From Nanobdellota archaeon (GTDB taxonomy: Archaea; Nanobdellota; Nanobdellia; Pacearchaeales; GW2011-AR1), in assembly GCA_018830905.1 (NCBI GenBank), contig JAHJRM010000050.1:1-14850 (forward strand): DNA of 14,850 nucleotides, read 5' to 3'. Made by a program: the position numbers and the translations under genes. Under the pieces are notes generated by a model. The model saw only the letters and a list, made by a program, of their open reading frames with translations. It had not been told where the DNA came from and made no database searches. Within the stretch, counting starts at the first letter, position 1, and every line of letters starts with the position of its first letter. This document shows, piece after piece, positions 1 to 7,213 of this stretch.

Positions 1-947
1 CCAGCACGACCAATCTCCTGATAATAACCCTCGAGCGTCTTTGGAAAAGTGTGATGCACAATCAATCTAACATTGGATTTGTCAATTCCCATCCCAAAAG
101 CAATCGTGGCCACGATTATATGAACATCATCTTTAATGAATAAATCCTGATTCTTTTTCCGAACCTCTCCATCCAAACCCGCGTGATACGGCAGAACGCT
201 AAAACCCTTTTCCTTCAACCTCTTCGCAATGTTCTCAACATCTTTCCTAGAGAAACAATAGATTATCGCTGACTCTCCCTTCCTCTCGTTAAGCAAATCA
301 ACAATCTTATCAAAGGAATCCTTCTTATATGAAACAATCAAATTCAAATTCTCTCTATCGAAACTAGAAACAAAAATCTCTGGTTCTTTCAATCCCAACT
401 CACTTACTATATCATCTCTAACCCTCTCTGTAGCAGTAGCAGTAAGAGCCATAACAGGTGTATTTGGAAAAAGTTCTCTCAAAGATTTCAACCCTCTATA
501 GCTCGGACGAAAATCATGCCCCCATTCCGAAATGCAATGCGCTTCATCGACGGCAATCAGACTTATCTCGGACAATCGAATCAAACTCATAAAGCTAGAA
601 GAATTCAATCGCTCAGGAGCGATATACAATAGTTTTATCTCGCCATTCATAATTCCCATCTCAATATTCAAAGCCTCCAAAGAAGAAAGTGAAGAATTGA
701 TATACTCTGCAGGAATCCCGTTAGCCTTAAGTCCATCAACCTGATCCTTCATCAAAGAAATCAAAGGAGAGATAACAATAGTCAGCCCAGGAAGTTTAAG
801 CGCAGGAATCTGATAACACAACGACTTCCCGCCGCCCGTCGGCATCACAGCCAAAACATCTTTCCCCTCCATGGCCTTCTCAATAACCTCTCTCTGCGTC
901 GGCCGAAACTCTTCATGACCAAAATATCTCTTTAATATCTCCTCCAT
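1..947 (-). CDS. recQ: ATP-dependent DNA helicase RecQ (3' part missing at window edge)
   Basis: This is a superfamily 2 3'-5' DNA helicase used in recombination and replication repair. The minus strand reads open from an ATG at 947 to the window edge, giving about 315 residues that start MEEILKRYFGHEEFRPTQ, the usual RecQ opening with motif 0 (FRPTQ). In order it shows Walker A (MPTGGGKS), motif Ia (ISPLISLMKDQ), the DEAH box followed by CISEWGHDFRPSY (the RecQ-specific aromatic-rich loop), TATAT (motif III), IIYCFSRKDVE (motif IV), VATIAFGMGIDK (motif V), and the start of motif VI (YYQEIGRAG), where the window ends. The zinc-binding, winged-helix and any HRDC regions would lie outside, so their presence cannot be judged. 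It is divergent from hsdR with a 114-base gap. An AT-rich stretch lies just upstream (950-970), but its TATA-like sequence is too close to the start for a standard leaderless spacing. The family call is secure. Confidence 0.94.
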   Translation of the reverse strand, partial: MEEILKRYFGHEEFRPTQREVIEKAMEGKDVLAVMPTGGGKSLCYQIPALKLPGLTIVISPLISLMKDQVDGLKANGIPAEYINSSLSSLEALNIEMGIMNGEIKLLYIAPERLNSSSFMSLIRLSEISLIAVDEAHCISEWGHDFRPSYRGLKSLRELFPNTPVMALTATATERVRDDIVSELGLKEPEIFVSSFDRENLNLIVSYKKDSFDKIVDLLNERKGESAIIYCFSRKDVENIAKRLKEKGFSVLPYHAGLDGEVRKKNQDLFIKDDVHIIVATIAFGMGIDKSNVRLIVHHTFPKTLEGYYQEIGRA

Positions 948-1030
948 ATTATAAATTTTATAAATTAAGAACCTCCAAACCAAAACAAAAGATGTGTGGG
1001 GTTTTTAAGTTTTGATGAGATGGAGGGAAG

Positions 1031-1040
1031 ATTTTTAATA
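1031..1040 (+). promoter_or_regulatory. TATA-like box for hsdR
   Basis: The stretch atttttaata is centred about 26 bases before the hsdR ATG at 1062. That spacing puts the expected archaeal transcription start at or next to the start codon, so the mRNA would be leaderless. There is no GGAGG-type site between box and gene, which agrees with this. Confidence 0.5.
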
Positions 1041-1061
1041 TGCTCTTAGACTTAATCTTTT

Positions 1062-3806
1062 ATGGTAGATTTATCTGAAAAAGAAACAAGAGAGAAATAC
1101 ATAGATGAATCATTGAAAGCAGAAGGATGGAAAGAAGATTATATTAAAAGAGAGATTAATTCTGTAAAATCAGATTTTAATAAAAGACAATACAAACCAT
1201 TTGCTAATTCTATTGAGAAAGGAGTTGATAGATTTATAGATTATGTGCTAGTTGATGAGCATCAAAATCCTATTGCCATAATAGAAGCAAAAAGATTTTC
1301 ATTAGATCCTGAGAAAGGAAGTATTCAAGCAACAACATATCAGAATGATATAGAATCCAAGATAGAACATCCTATTTTTATTTTCTTAACGAATGGTAGA
1401 AAATGGTATATTAAAGAAAAAGGTTACCCAATGAGAGAAGTCGCTGGACCTTTTTCACAAAAAGATCTAAAAAGAAAATTAGATTTATTCAATAGTAGAA
1501 GAGATCTAACCGAAATAGAAACTAATAAAGAAATTGTTGATAGATCAAAAAGTATTCAAATAGTTAAACAAGTCTTAAATCATTTTGCAACGGGGAGGAG
1601 AAATGCTTTGATTAATATGGCTACTGGCACAGGGAAGACAAGAGTTTCAATGGCCCTTGTAGATGCTCTAGTTAAATCCCGACATGTGCAAAATGTTTTA
1701 TTTGTTGTTGATAGGATTGCTTTAGGTCAACAAGCTTATAAGATGGGTTTTCAGAAATTCTTTGAACCAGGGATTTCGTGTTTAATGAATGAACAAGGTT
1801 TTGATGAACACAAAAGATTTTATGTTTCTACAGTTCAAACTTTAATGGCTAAAGAAAAAGAAGGAGGTTATAAATTCCAGAAGTTTGGTTCTGGTTTTTT
1901 TGATTTGATTATTTTTGATGAAGCTCATAGATCTTATTATGATAAGAACAATTATGTGATGAAATATTTTGATTCATTTAAGATAGGTTTAACGGCTACC
2001 CCTTCAAAAAATGAAGATAGAAATACTTACGATTTATTTGAATGTGAAAGAGGAAAGCCAACTGTGGAGTATAGTTATGATGAAGCAGTTAAGGATGGTG
2101 TTTTAGTCCCTTATGATGCTGAAATGATTAGTACTGAAGTTATGGGGTTAGGGATTGAAGGCATTAAGTTAGATAAAGAGTTAAGGACAGATTTAATTAA
2201 ACAAAATTTAGAACCCGATAGTTTTCAAGTTCCAGGAACAAAATATGCGAAGTATTTTACAGACCAGAAAACTAATGAATTAATTGTTAAAGAATTTATG
2301 GCTCGTTGCTATAAAACAGATGATGATAAACCGTGTAAGACAATTTTCTTTTGTGTTAATATACAACATGCAAATGAACTTTGGAGGACTTTTAAAAATC
2401 TATATCCAAATTTAGCTGATGATGTTAAAGTTATAACTTCTGATAAAGATAGATACATGGACGAGGTTAATAGATTCATTAAAGATTCAAGTCCAAGAGT
2501 TGCTCTATCTGTTGGCGTATTAGATACAGGAATTGATCTCCCTGAACTTTGCAATTTGGTTTTTGTTGTTCCAGTATTTTCACACATAAGATTTTGGCAG
2601 ATGCTTGGAAGAGGAACAAGGAATAAGGGGGCAGTTAGTCCTTCACATATACAGTATTTACCTAAATATGAAGGGATCCCTGATAAGAAAGATTTTAGGA
2701 TTCTTGATTTTATGTTTGGAGATTTTTCAAATATAGAAGAACACCAGTTAGAACAGGCAGATAGTAGGAAATTTTCAGAAGATATTAGAGTTAAAATTTT
2801 TAGAAAAGAAGTGGAACTCTTAGAAAAGAAGTTGAGTAAAAAGGAAAAGGAAGTTATTGAAAAAGATATTGTTGAAAAAGTTAGTAAAATAGATCAGAAG
2901 TCTTTTATTGTTAAAGAAAAGGTTCCAATTATAAAAAAGATTATTGCTAGGAAGTATAATTTAGAAAAGCATGTTAAAGAACTAAAAGAGGAAATTGCTC
3001 CTTTAATGCAATTCTCTGAATTTTGGAATGGGAAAGTTCAAAGTTTTATTTCTAAGTGTACTGATTTGTTTAAGTGTGTAAAAGAAAGTGATGTTGAAGG
3101 TGTGGATAAAATAAGAGAGTTTATTGAAGAAAGGGTTATGAATATATGGGAGAGTAATTTGGAAGCTGTGAGAAATAAATCTGAAGAAGTTAAAAGAGTT
3201 ATGCAGGAGAAGTTTTGGGAAGAACTAACTTTTGAAGATATTGATTTTATGATTAAGGGGATTGCCCCTTTAATGATATTTTATGAAAAAGAGAAAGGAA
3301 GAAGATTGAAAATTAATGCTCCTGATTTTGTTAGAGAAGTTGAGTCATTAAAAATGGAGCCGAAAGATTCTCCTGAGATTGAAGAATTTAAGAAATCTCC
3401 TTTGGTTCAAAAAATGAAAGATGAAGGGGTTACATGGAAAGAACTTTTTGAGATATCAAAACAACTTTCAGAATTAAATTCCTCTTGGTCAATTGAAAAT
3501 ATTCAGAAGACAAGGGACTTTGTAATGTTCCTTAGACATAACATATTAAATTTGCAAGGTTTGCCAAATCCAGAACAAATGATAAAACAAGAATTTGAGA
3601 AGTTGATAATAATTGAAAATAAGAACTATAATGCTCAGCAAATAGGGTTTCTTAGATTGTTGAGTTCTTTCTTTGCCCAAAACAAACATTTGAATAAACA
3701 GGATTTCACAGAGCATCCATTAGCAGAGGAAAATCCTTTGAGCAAGTTTAGTCCCGAACAGCTTGAGCATATAATCAAGTTGGTTGAGGGGATACGGATT
3801 AAGTAA
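1062..3806 (+). CDS. hsdR: Type I restriction enzyme, R (nuclease/translocase) subunit
   Basis: This is the motor and nuclease subunit of a type I restriction-modification complex. It uses ATP to translocate unmodified DNA and cuts it at a distance when bound to HsdM and HsdS. The 914-residue protein has an N-terminal PD-(D/E)xK nuclease region with D60, E75 and K77 (in IIEAKR). A two-lobed helicase motor follows: Walker A ATGTGKT (187-193), DEAH (286-289), TATP (311-314), and motif VI QMLGRGTR (513-520). The C-terminal ~300 residues are helical and rich in Lys/Glu, as expected for the region that docks to HsdM. The length fits the shorter HsdR branch (about 800-1,000 residues). The ATG at 1062 is chosen because it lies 26 bases after a TATA-like box. 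The partner subunits are not adjacent: hsdS is 1.4 kb and hsdM 4.1 kb downstream. Confidence 0.95.
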   Translation: MVDLSEKETREKYIDESLKAEGWKEDYIKREINSVKSDFNKRQYKPFANSIEKGVDRFIDYVLVDEHQNPIAIIEAKRFSLDPEKGSIQATTYQNDIESKIEHPIFIFLTNGRKWYIKEKGYPMREVAGPFSQKDLKRKLDLFNSRRDLTEIETNKEIVDRSKSIQIVKQVLNHFATGRRNALINMATGTGKTRVSMALVDALVKSRHVQNVLFVVDRIALGQQAYKMGFQKFFEPGISCLMNEQGFDEHKRFYVSTVQTLMAKEKEGGYKFQKFGSGFFDLIIFDEAHRSYYDKNNYVMKYFDSFKIGLTATPSKNEDRNTYDLFECERGKPTVEYSYDEAVKDGVLVPYDAEMISTEVMGLGIEGIKLDKELRTDLIKQNLEPDSFQVPGTKYAKYFTDQKTNELIVKEFMARCYKTDDDKPCKTIFFCVNIQHANELWRTFKNLYPNLADDVKVITSDKDRYMDEVNRFIKDSSPRVALSVGVLDTGIDLPELCNLVFVVPVFSHIRFWQMLGRGTRNKGAVSPSHIQYLPKYEGIPDKKDFRILDFMFGDFSNIEEHQLEQADSRKFSEDIRVKIFRKEVELLEKKLSKKEKEVIEKDIVEKVSKIDQKSFIVKEKVPIIKKIIARKYNLEKHVKELKEEIAPLMQFSEFWNGKVQSFISKCTDLFKCVKESDVEGVDKIREFIEERVMNIWESNLEAVRNKSEEVKRVMQEKFWEELTFEDIDFMIKGIAPLMIFYEKEKGRRLKINAPDFVREVESLKMEPKDSPEIEEFKKSPLVQKMKDEGVTWKELFEISKQLSELNSSWSIENIQKTRDFVMFLRHNILNLQGLPNPEQMIKQEFEKLIIIENKNYNAQQIGFLRLLSSFFAQNKHLNKQDFTEHPLAEENPLSKFSPEQLEHIIKLVEGIRIK

Positions 3807-3814
3807 GGTATAAT

Positions 3815-4336
3815 ATGGCAATAACAGTATTTCAAATTGATAAATCAGGGGGAGATATTTTTGAAAAAGATTATTCTATTGTTTTAATTTTAAATAAAAA
3901 AGAGGTTTATGGTGTGAATATTCCTAAAAAAATAAAAGATGAGTTAGTTAATCTGTTTAAAAAAGGAGAATTGAATATTAATCATAACTCTAAAAAGAAA
4001 AGGAAAAATAGATTTAGGTTGAGATTTCATACAATAGTTGTAATTAAATTAATTGAAAAAGCACTTTATGATTTGGGTTCAATTGATGAAGTGAATATGC
4101 TGATTTGTAATGATTTTGACGGACATTTCCATGAAATTCAAGATATGATTTTTAAGAATATTTTTAAGTTAATTCCTTCTTTAAAACTTGAAGATATTAT
4201 TCAGACAAAATTTCAAAAGCCCTCTTTAATTGATGATGCTGGGAAAGCATTTAGAAATAATGATAAAGATAAGTTAAAAGATTATAATCTTGTTAAATTA
4301 AATCTGATAGAGTTAATAAAAATAATAAAAAAATGA
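3815..4336 (+). CDS. Hypothetical protein co-transcribed with hsdR
   Basis: I do not recognise this 173-residue protein. It starts 8 bases after the hsdR stop, after a weak purine-rich stretch (aaggt), so it very likely shares the hsdR transcript. The first half (VYGVNIPKKIKDELVNLF) looks like mixed alpha/beta, followed by a basic segment (KKKRKNRFRLRFH, residues ~60-72). A strand then carries the acidic pattern ICNDFDGHFHEIQDMI (residues ~97-112), which could be part of a nuclease-like or RNase H-like active site as in DUF3800-type proteins; that is only a suggestion from pattern. The C-terminus is Lys/Ile/Leu-rich and helical. There is no signal peptide or membrane segment. Its stop codon lies at the edge of a structured RNA candidate encoded on the opposite strand. 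Confidence 0.72.
   Translation: MAITVFQIDKSGGDIFEKDYSIVLILNKKEVYGVNIPKKIKDELVNLFKKGELNINHNSKKKRKNRFRLRFHTIVVIKLIEKALYDLGSIDEVNMLICNDFDGHFHEIQDMIFKNIFKLIPSLKLEDIIQTKFQKPSLIDDAGKAFRNNDKDKLKDYNLVKLNLIELIKIIKK
4321..4333 (-). terminator. T-run at the 3' end of the minus-strand RNA candidate
   Basis: Read on the minus strand, the closing stem of the RNA candidate (ending at 4335-4336) is followed by CA, seven T residues, then ATTATT. Oligo-T stretches of this kind are the usual intrinsic termination signal in archaea. The same bases are Lys/Ile codons of the overlapping plus-strand gene, so the T-run may be incidental. Confidence 0.4.
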
Positions 4337-4414
4337 GCAGTAACCAGAGCTCTAAGAGCTGTGACCAACATTGCCACGCGATAAATCGCGAAGCGCCGAA
4401 GCGCATTACTGCTT
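4335..4414 (-). ncRNA. Candidate structured small RNA (multi-hairpin junction, ~80 nt)
   Basis: Read on the minus strand, the two ends pair perfectly over 8 bases (AGCAGTAA at 4413-4406 with TTACTGCT at 4343-4336). Inside are four hairpins in series: GCGC-UUCG-GCGC (4404-4393), a cUUCGg tetraloop; CGCGA-UUUA-UCGCG (4390-4377); a 5-bp stem with a 7-nt loop (GTGGC/GTCAC with one G-U pair, 4378-4362, sharing its first bases with the previous stem); and AGCTC-UUA-GAGCT (4360-4348). The UUCG loop exists only in this orientation. A minus-strand TATA-like box (4436-4444) predicts transcription from about 4414, the first base of the closing stem, and a T-run follows the other end. The stretch is far richer in G+C than its surroundings. 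It is not a tRNA: there is no T-loop motif or standard arm sizes. I do not recognise the family, and the function is unknown. Confidence 0.6.
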
Positions 4415-4435
4415 GAAATATGAGGCGCACATATG

Positions 4436-4444
4436 TATTTAAAA
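4436..4444 (-). promoter_or_regulatory. TATA-like box for the minus-strand RNA candidate
   Basis: On the minus strand this reads TTTTAAATA, centred about 26 bases before the 5' end of the structured RNA (4414). The match between the predicted start site and the first paired base of the RNA is the main reason to call it. On the plus strand the same bases read tatttaaaa, but no gene starts at the matching distance on that side. Confidence 0.45.
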
Positions 4445-4521
4445 TTATCTGTCAAACAAATTATAAAAAAGAATAAGGCATAGAACTAAGTATACTTTTA
4501 TAACACTTAAGCACAGCAATC

Positions 4522-4529
4522 TTTATATA
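4522..4529 (+). promoter_or_regulatory. TATA box for the RHH-hsdS operon
   Basis: TTTATATA is centred about 25 bases before the ATG at 4551, the classic archaeal spacing for a leaderless first gene. It is the best TATA match in the left half of the window and marks the start of a second transcription unit, separate from hsdR. Confidence 0.6.
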
Positions 4530-4550
4530 CTTCTTGGGGTTAAAAATCAT

Positions 4551-4793
4551 ATGACAAATGATTGGGAACAAGAAAATAAAGTGGTAATGACTAAGTTACC
4601 GAGGGAAGATTTTGTTAAACTTAAAAGAATCTGTGAAAGAGAAGATAAGAAAATTAATAAGAAGATTAGAGAATTGATTAATCAAGAGATAAATAAAACT
4701 CATGGTGTTGCTGTTGAAGGTAAATTGAGGAAGTTTTTTATCCCAAGTGAGAATCGGGTTGTTGAGATGGTGGAGGTGGGGGAAGATGAGTGA
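4551..4793 (+). CDS. Small RHH-type putative DNA-binding protein
   Basis: This is an 80-residue protein and the first gene of the hsdS operon. Residues ~12-48 (MTKLPREDFVKLKRICEREDKK and the IRELINQEI helix) fit a ribbon-helix-helix fold of the CopG/Arc/MetJ type: a short strand (VVMTKLP), helix A beginning at the 'PREDF' cap, a turn, and helix B ending in an amphipathic IRELI segment. The remainder (GKLRKFFIPSENRVVEMVEV) would form a short extra strand region. RHH proteins are usually dimeric repressors, and a first-gene position suggests it may control its own operon; that is inference. The ATG at 4551 follows a TATA box at leaderless distance. Its stop overlaps the start of the next gene by 8 bases, implying coupled translation. 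Confidence 0.75.
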   Translation: MTNDWEQENKVVMTKLPREDFVKLKRICEREDKKINKKIRELINQEINKTHGVAVEGKLRKFFIPSENRVVEMVEVGEDE

Positions 4794-5199
4794 ACTAAAA
4801 GATTTAAATGAAACTTTGAAAAAAATTGAAAAGAAGATTAAAGACAAATCTCCTACTTATGGATATTCCTTAAAAAATATTTTTGATTTTGAAAAGAGAA
4901 ATGAAGAAAGTAGAAAAGAGCGAGAAGAAAAAAGAAATGATGAGGTTTTAAAACTCCAAGGAATACAAGTAGAATCTATGCAAAACCAAAAAAATTTTAC
5001 TAAAATTGTTGCTTTTACTGGAGCAATAATAGCCTTAACGACAATTTATACATTTCTAGTTAAAAGTGTTAATTTAGTTGAATATCCTAAGACTTATTGG
5101 CCTGTCACCATCATCTTTTTGGTTCTTATTTTTTTATGTCTGAGCCCTTTAATTAGTTTCATAATAAATTTTTGGAAAGAGGACCTTTTTAGAAGATGA
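4786..5199 (+). CDS. Coiled-coil protein with two C-terminal membrane segments
   Basis: This is a protein of unknown function, 137 residues from the ATG at 4786. I prefer that start over an in-frame ATG at 4747 because GGAGGT at 4772-4777 lies 8 bases before it, and because the earlier start would add an implausible RIGLLRWWRWGK leader deep inside the previous gene. The N-terminal half is highly charged and helical (LNETLKKIEKKIKDK, then a Glu/Lys/Arg-rich segment), probably a coiled coil. Two hydrophobic segments follow: residues ~73-90 (IVAFTGAIIALTTIYTFL) and ~104-126 (VTIIFLVLIFLCLSPLISFI). Both ends would face the same side, probably the cytoplasm. It overlaps the RHH gene upstream by 8 bases and hsdS downstream by 4 (ATGA). 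Its position inside the operon suggests a link to the type I system or to an embedded defence module. Confidence 0.72.
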   Translation: MSELKDLNETLKKIEKKIKDKSPTYGYSLKNIFDFEKRNEESRKEREEKRNDEVLKLQGIQVESMQNQKNFTKIVAFTGAIIALTTIYTFLVKSVNLVEYPKTYWPVTIIFLVLIFLCLSPLISFIINFWKEDLFRR

Positions 5200-6311
5200 A
5201 AACTAAACAATTACCCATGGGCTGGAAAGAAGTTGAATTGGGAGAGATTTTTGAGTATCAACCAAAAACAGGAAGAAAAGCAGGAGAAGGATTAAAAGAG
5301 GGAGATAATAAATTTTTTACATCTAGCACAAAGCAGACCAAATCAATTAATGATTTTGATTTCGATGGAGAATATTTAATTTTTCCTACAGGTGGACAAG
5401 CAGGAATTCATTATTGTAATGAAAGATTTTCATCTTCTAATGATTGTCTTGTTGTATTAATTAAAGGTGTCCTAACTAAATATGTTTATTATTATTTGAG
5501 AGCTAAATTGTATCTTTTAGAAGAAGGATTTAAGGGAGCAGGACTAGAGCATATTTCTAAGAATTATATCAACAAAATAAAAATTCCTCTCCCCCCTCTT
5601 CCAACCCAGAAAAAAATAGTCCAAATACTAGAACAAGCTGAAAAACTAAAACAGCAACGAGAAAAAGCTAATAGATTAATGGATGATTATTTGAAGAGTG
5701 TTTTTAATGAGATGTTTTTTAATGAGGATTTTGAGATGGAAGATTTAAATGAAATCTGTAATAAGATAATCGACATCGAACATAAAATGCCAAAAAAAGT
5801 AGAAAAAGGTATCCCTTTTCTTTCTGCTAAGGATATTGTAAATGGAGAAATTGATTTTAGAAAAGTTAAATATATTTCTGAAGAAGACCATATAAGACTT
5901 AATAGTAGATGTAACCCTGAAAAAGGGGATTTATTATATTCTAGAATTGGAACAATAGGAATTGCTAGGAAAATAAACACAGAAAAAAAGTTCACGATAT
6001 CTTATAGTTTAATTTTAATAAAACCTGTCTTTGATAAGGTAGATAACATTTATCTAGAACATGCCTTAAATTCAAATTTTGTTTTTTCTCAAGCAAAACA
6101 ACATACTCGGGGGATTGGAGTTCCTGATTTAAATATGGGTGAAATTAAATCTTTCAAAATCCCCCTCCCACCTCTCCCGCTCCAAAAGAAATTTGCAAAC
6201 ATCGTCGAGAAAGTTGAAAGAATAAAAGAGAAACAAAAACAATCTAAAGAAGAACTAGATAACCTATTTAGTGCTTTAATGCAGAAAGCATTTAGGGGAG
6301 AATTAGTTTAA
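5196..6311 (+). CDS. hsdS: Type I restriction-modification specificity subunit
   Basis: This is the DNA-recognition subunit, which sets the bipartite target sequence for both methylation (with HsdM) and restriction (with HsdR). The 371-residue protein has the classic internal duplication. Target-recognition domain 1 spans ~1-130 (PMGWKEVELGEIFEYQPKTG to KNYINKIKI), then the conserved PLPPLPTQKK (131-140) and a long spacer helix (~141-170). TRD2 spans ~180-322 (LSAKDIVNGEI, GDLLYSRIGTIG), followed by the second PLPPLPLQKK (323-332) and a C-terminal helix. The two helices would pack to set the spacing between half-sites. Both TRDs look complete. The start at 5196 overlaps the previous stop as ATGA. 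It is separated from hsdM by four small genes, unlike the common adjacent hsdM-hsdS arrangement. Confidence 0.95.
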   Translation: MKTKQLPMGWKEVELGEIFEYQPKTGRKAGEGLKEGDNKFFTSSTKQTKSINDFDFDGEYLIFPTGGQAGIHYCNERFSSSNDCLVVLIKGVLTKYVYYYLRAKLYLLEEGFKGAGLEHISKNYINKIKIPLPPLPTQKKIVQILEQAEKLKQQREKANRLMDDYLKSVFNEMFFNEDFEMEDLNEICNKIIDIEHKMPKKVEKGIPFLSAKDIVNGEIDFRKVKYISEEDHIRLNSRCNPEKGDLLYSRIGTIGIARKINTEKKFTISYSLILIKPVFDKVDNIYLEHALNSNFVFSQAKQHTRGIGVPDLNMGEIKSFKIPLPPLPLQKKFANIVEKVERIKEKQKQSKEELDNLFSALMQKAFRGELV

Positions 6312-6312
6312 A

Positions 6313-6765
6313 ATGCTCGATTGGATGAATCAAAATCCAACATTGGCGATTGCTCTTTACGGGGCAATATTATCAACCATTGCCATCGGGTGGAATATTT
6401 ATAATAATCTCCAAGATAAACCTAAGATTAAGGTTACCACAAGCTTTGGATTTACCGCTCAAGGACCAGAAACCAGCGACAATATGCTATTCGTTACTGC
6501 AATAAATACGGGCAGAAGATCTATTTATCTATCTTCTTTTGGCTTAAGGAGCGGGGAAAATAATGTTTTGCCCGTAAATAGAATTACAGGTCTCCCGAAG
6601 GAATTAAAGGGGGGCGAATCCCATACAGAATGGTTTGAAGTTAAAAAACTAAGGGGAAGAGAGTATAACTATGCATGGTATAAGGATCAAACAGGCAAAA
6701 CTTACAAGAGTAAAAGCATAAATAAAAAGTTGAATAATTATTTTGACAGCGAGAAAACAAAATGA
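6313..6765 (+). CDS. Membrane-anchored protein with a predicted beta-sandwich domain
   Basis: I do not recognise this 150-residue protein. Residues ~8-30 (NPTLAIALYGAILSTIAIGW) form one membrane helix near the N-terminus. The rest looks like a small beta-rich domain (KIKVTTSFGFTAQG, MLFVTAINTGRRSIYLSSFGL, ESHTEWFEVKKL) of the Ig-like kind seen in uncharacterised membrane-tethered proteins of phages and defence islands; that resemblance is from pattern only. A basic tail (KTYKSKSINKKLNNYF) follows. It starts one base after the hsdS stop and overlaps the next gene as ATGA, so it belongs to the hsdS transcript. It uses somewhat more G/C-ending codons than hsdR or hsdS, which could mean a separate origin. 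Confidence 0.7.
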   Translation: MLDWMNQNPTLAIALYGAILSTIAIGWNIYNNLQDKPKIKVTTSFGFTAQGPETSDNMLFVTAINTGRRSIYLSSFGLRSGENNVLPVNRITGLPKELKGGESHTEWFEVKKLRGREYNYAWYKDQTGKTYKSKSINKKLNNYFDSEKTK

Positions 6766-7019
6766 GATCTAAGGTAGCTTTCATACTAATCATTGGAATT
6801 TTATTAGCTGGTTTTATATCTGCACAAATAAATTATTCCAAGTGTTTGCCCAAAGATAGTTATTCTCAAAAGAAATTGGAAAAATCTATTCTAAGAAGAA
6901 TCTTGATTTCTATTTTTCCGATAGGATGGGTTAATTGGTTAACGGGGTATATTACCTATAAAGATGAAATTAATTGCTTTGTAAATGAATCTAGCAATTT
7001 AGGGGCCAAAAATGAATAA
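6762..7019 (+). CDS. Small exported or membrane protein
   Basis: This is an 85-residue protein with no recognised family. The N-terminus (MRSKVAFILIIGILLAGFISAQ) has a short basic start, a hydrophobic core and a small-residue end, so it is either a cleavable signal peptide or a membrane anchor. A second, weaker hydrophobic stretch lies at ~46-62 (RILISIFPIGWVNWLTGY). Two cysteines (C28, C71) lie outside the first segment and could form a disulfide if exported. It overlaps the previous gene by 4 bases (ATGA) and the next by 8 bases. This tight coupling is the main evidence that it is a real gene. Confidence 0.65.
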   Translation: MRSKVAFILIIGILLAGFISAQINYSKCLPKDSYSQKKLEKSILRRILISIFPIGWVNWLTGYITYKDEINCFVNESSNLGAKNE

Positions 7020-7212
7020 AAAAGGAAGCGAATTCAACGCTCTGGGAAAAGCAATTATCTTTGTAGGATTATTTTTCATAGGAGGAATCCTCGGTTCTTT
7101 ATCCTTGCCAGAATTTCCTGGGAGATTCTTTATATCGGGGCTTGTGTTCGCATCATTCGGAATGGGTCTGGGGAACATAATCATTCATATGTTTATTGGA
7201 GGAAGAAATTAA
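7012..7212 (+). CDS. Small two-helix membrane protein
   Basis: This is a 66-residue, very hydrophobic protein with no recognised family. Two membrane segments are visible: residues ~12-30 (GKAIIFVGLFFIGGILGSL) and ~38-60 (GRFFISGLVFASFGMGLGNIII). The segments are Gly-rich, which favours tight helix packing or oligomers. The ATG at 7012 lies 8 bases inside the end of the previous gene. It is the last clear gene of the operon that contains hsdS. Three small membrane proteins in a row directly after hsdS suggest one accessory membrane module, although nothing in the sequences states its job. Confidence 0.65.
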   Translation: MNKKGSEFNALGKAIIFVGLFFIGGILGSLSLPEFPGRFFISGLVFASFGMGLGNIIIHMFIGGRN

Positions 7213-7213
7213 A

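Noticed and set aside
532..744. Plus-strand reading frame of 70 codons
   Set aside because: It lies entirely antisense to recQ, and its sequence has no family features; the recQ frame explains the region.
4335..4414. tRNA gene on either strand
   Set aside because: The closing stem and hairpins look cloverleaf-like, but there is no TTCRANNC T-loop, the arm sizes do not fit, and there are four internal hairpins with 3-7 base loops.
4747..4785. Earlier ATG for the coiled-coil membrane protein
   Set aside because: It would start inside the RHH gene without a ribosome site and add an atypical Trp/Arg-rich leader; ATG 4786 has GGAGGT at the right distance.
5580..6200. Direct DNA repeat inside hsdS (cctctcccccctctt-like words)
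   Set aside because: It encodes the PLPPLPxQKK segment found in both halves of the HsdS family, so it is a normal internal duplication and not a mobile repeat.
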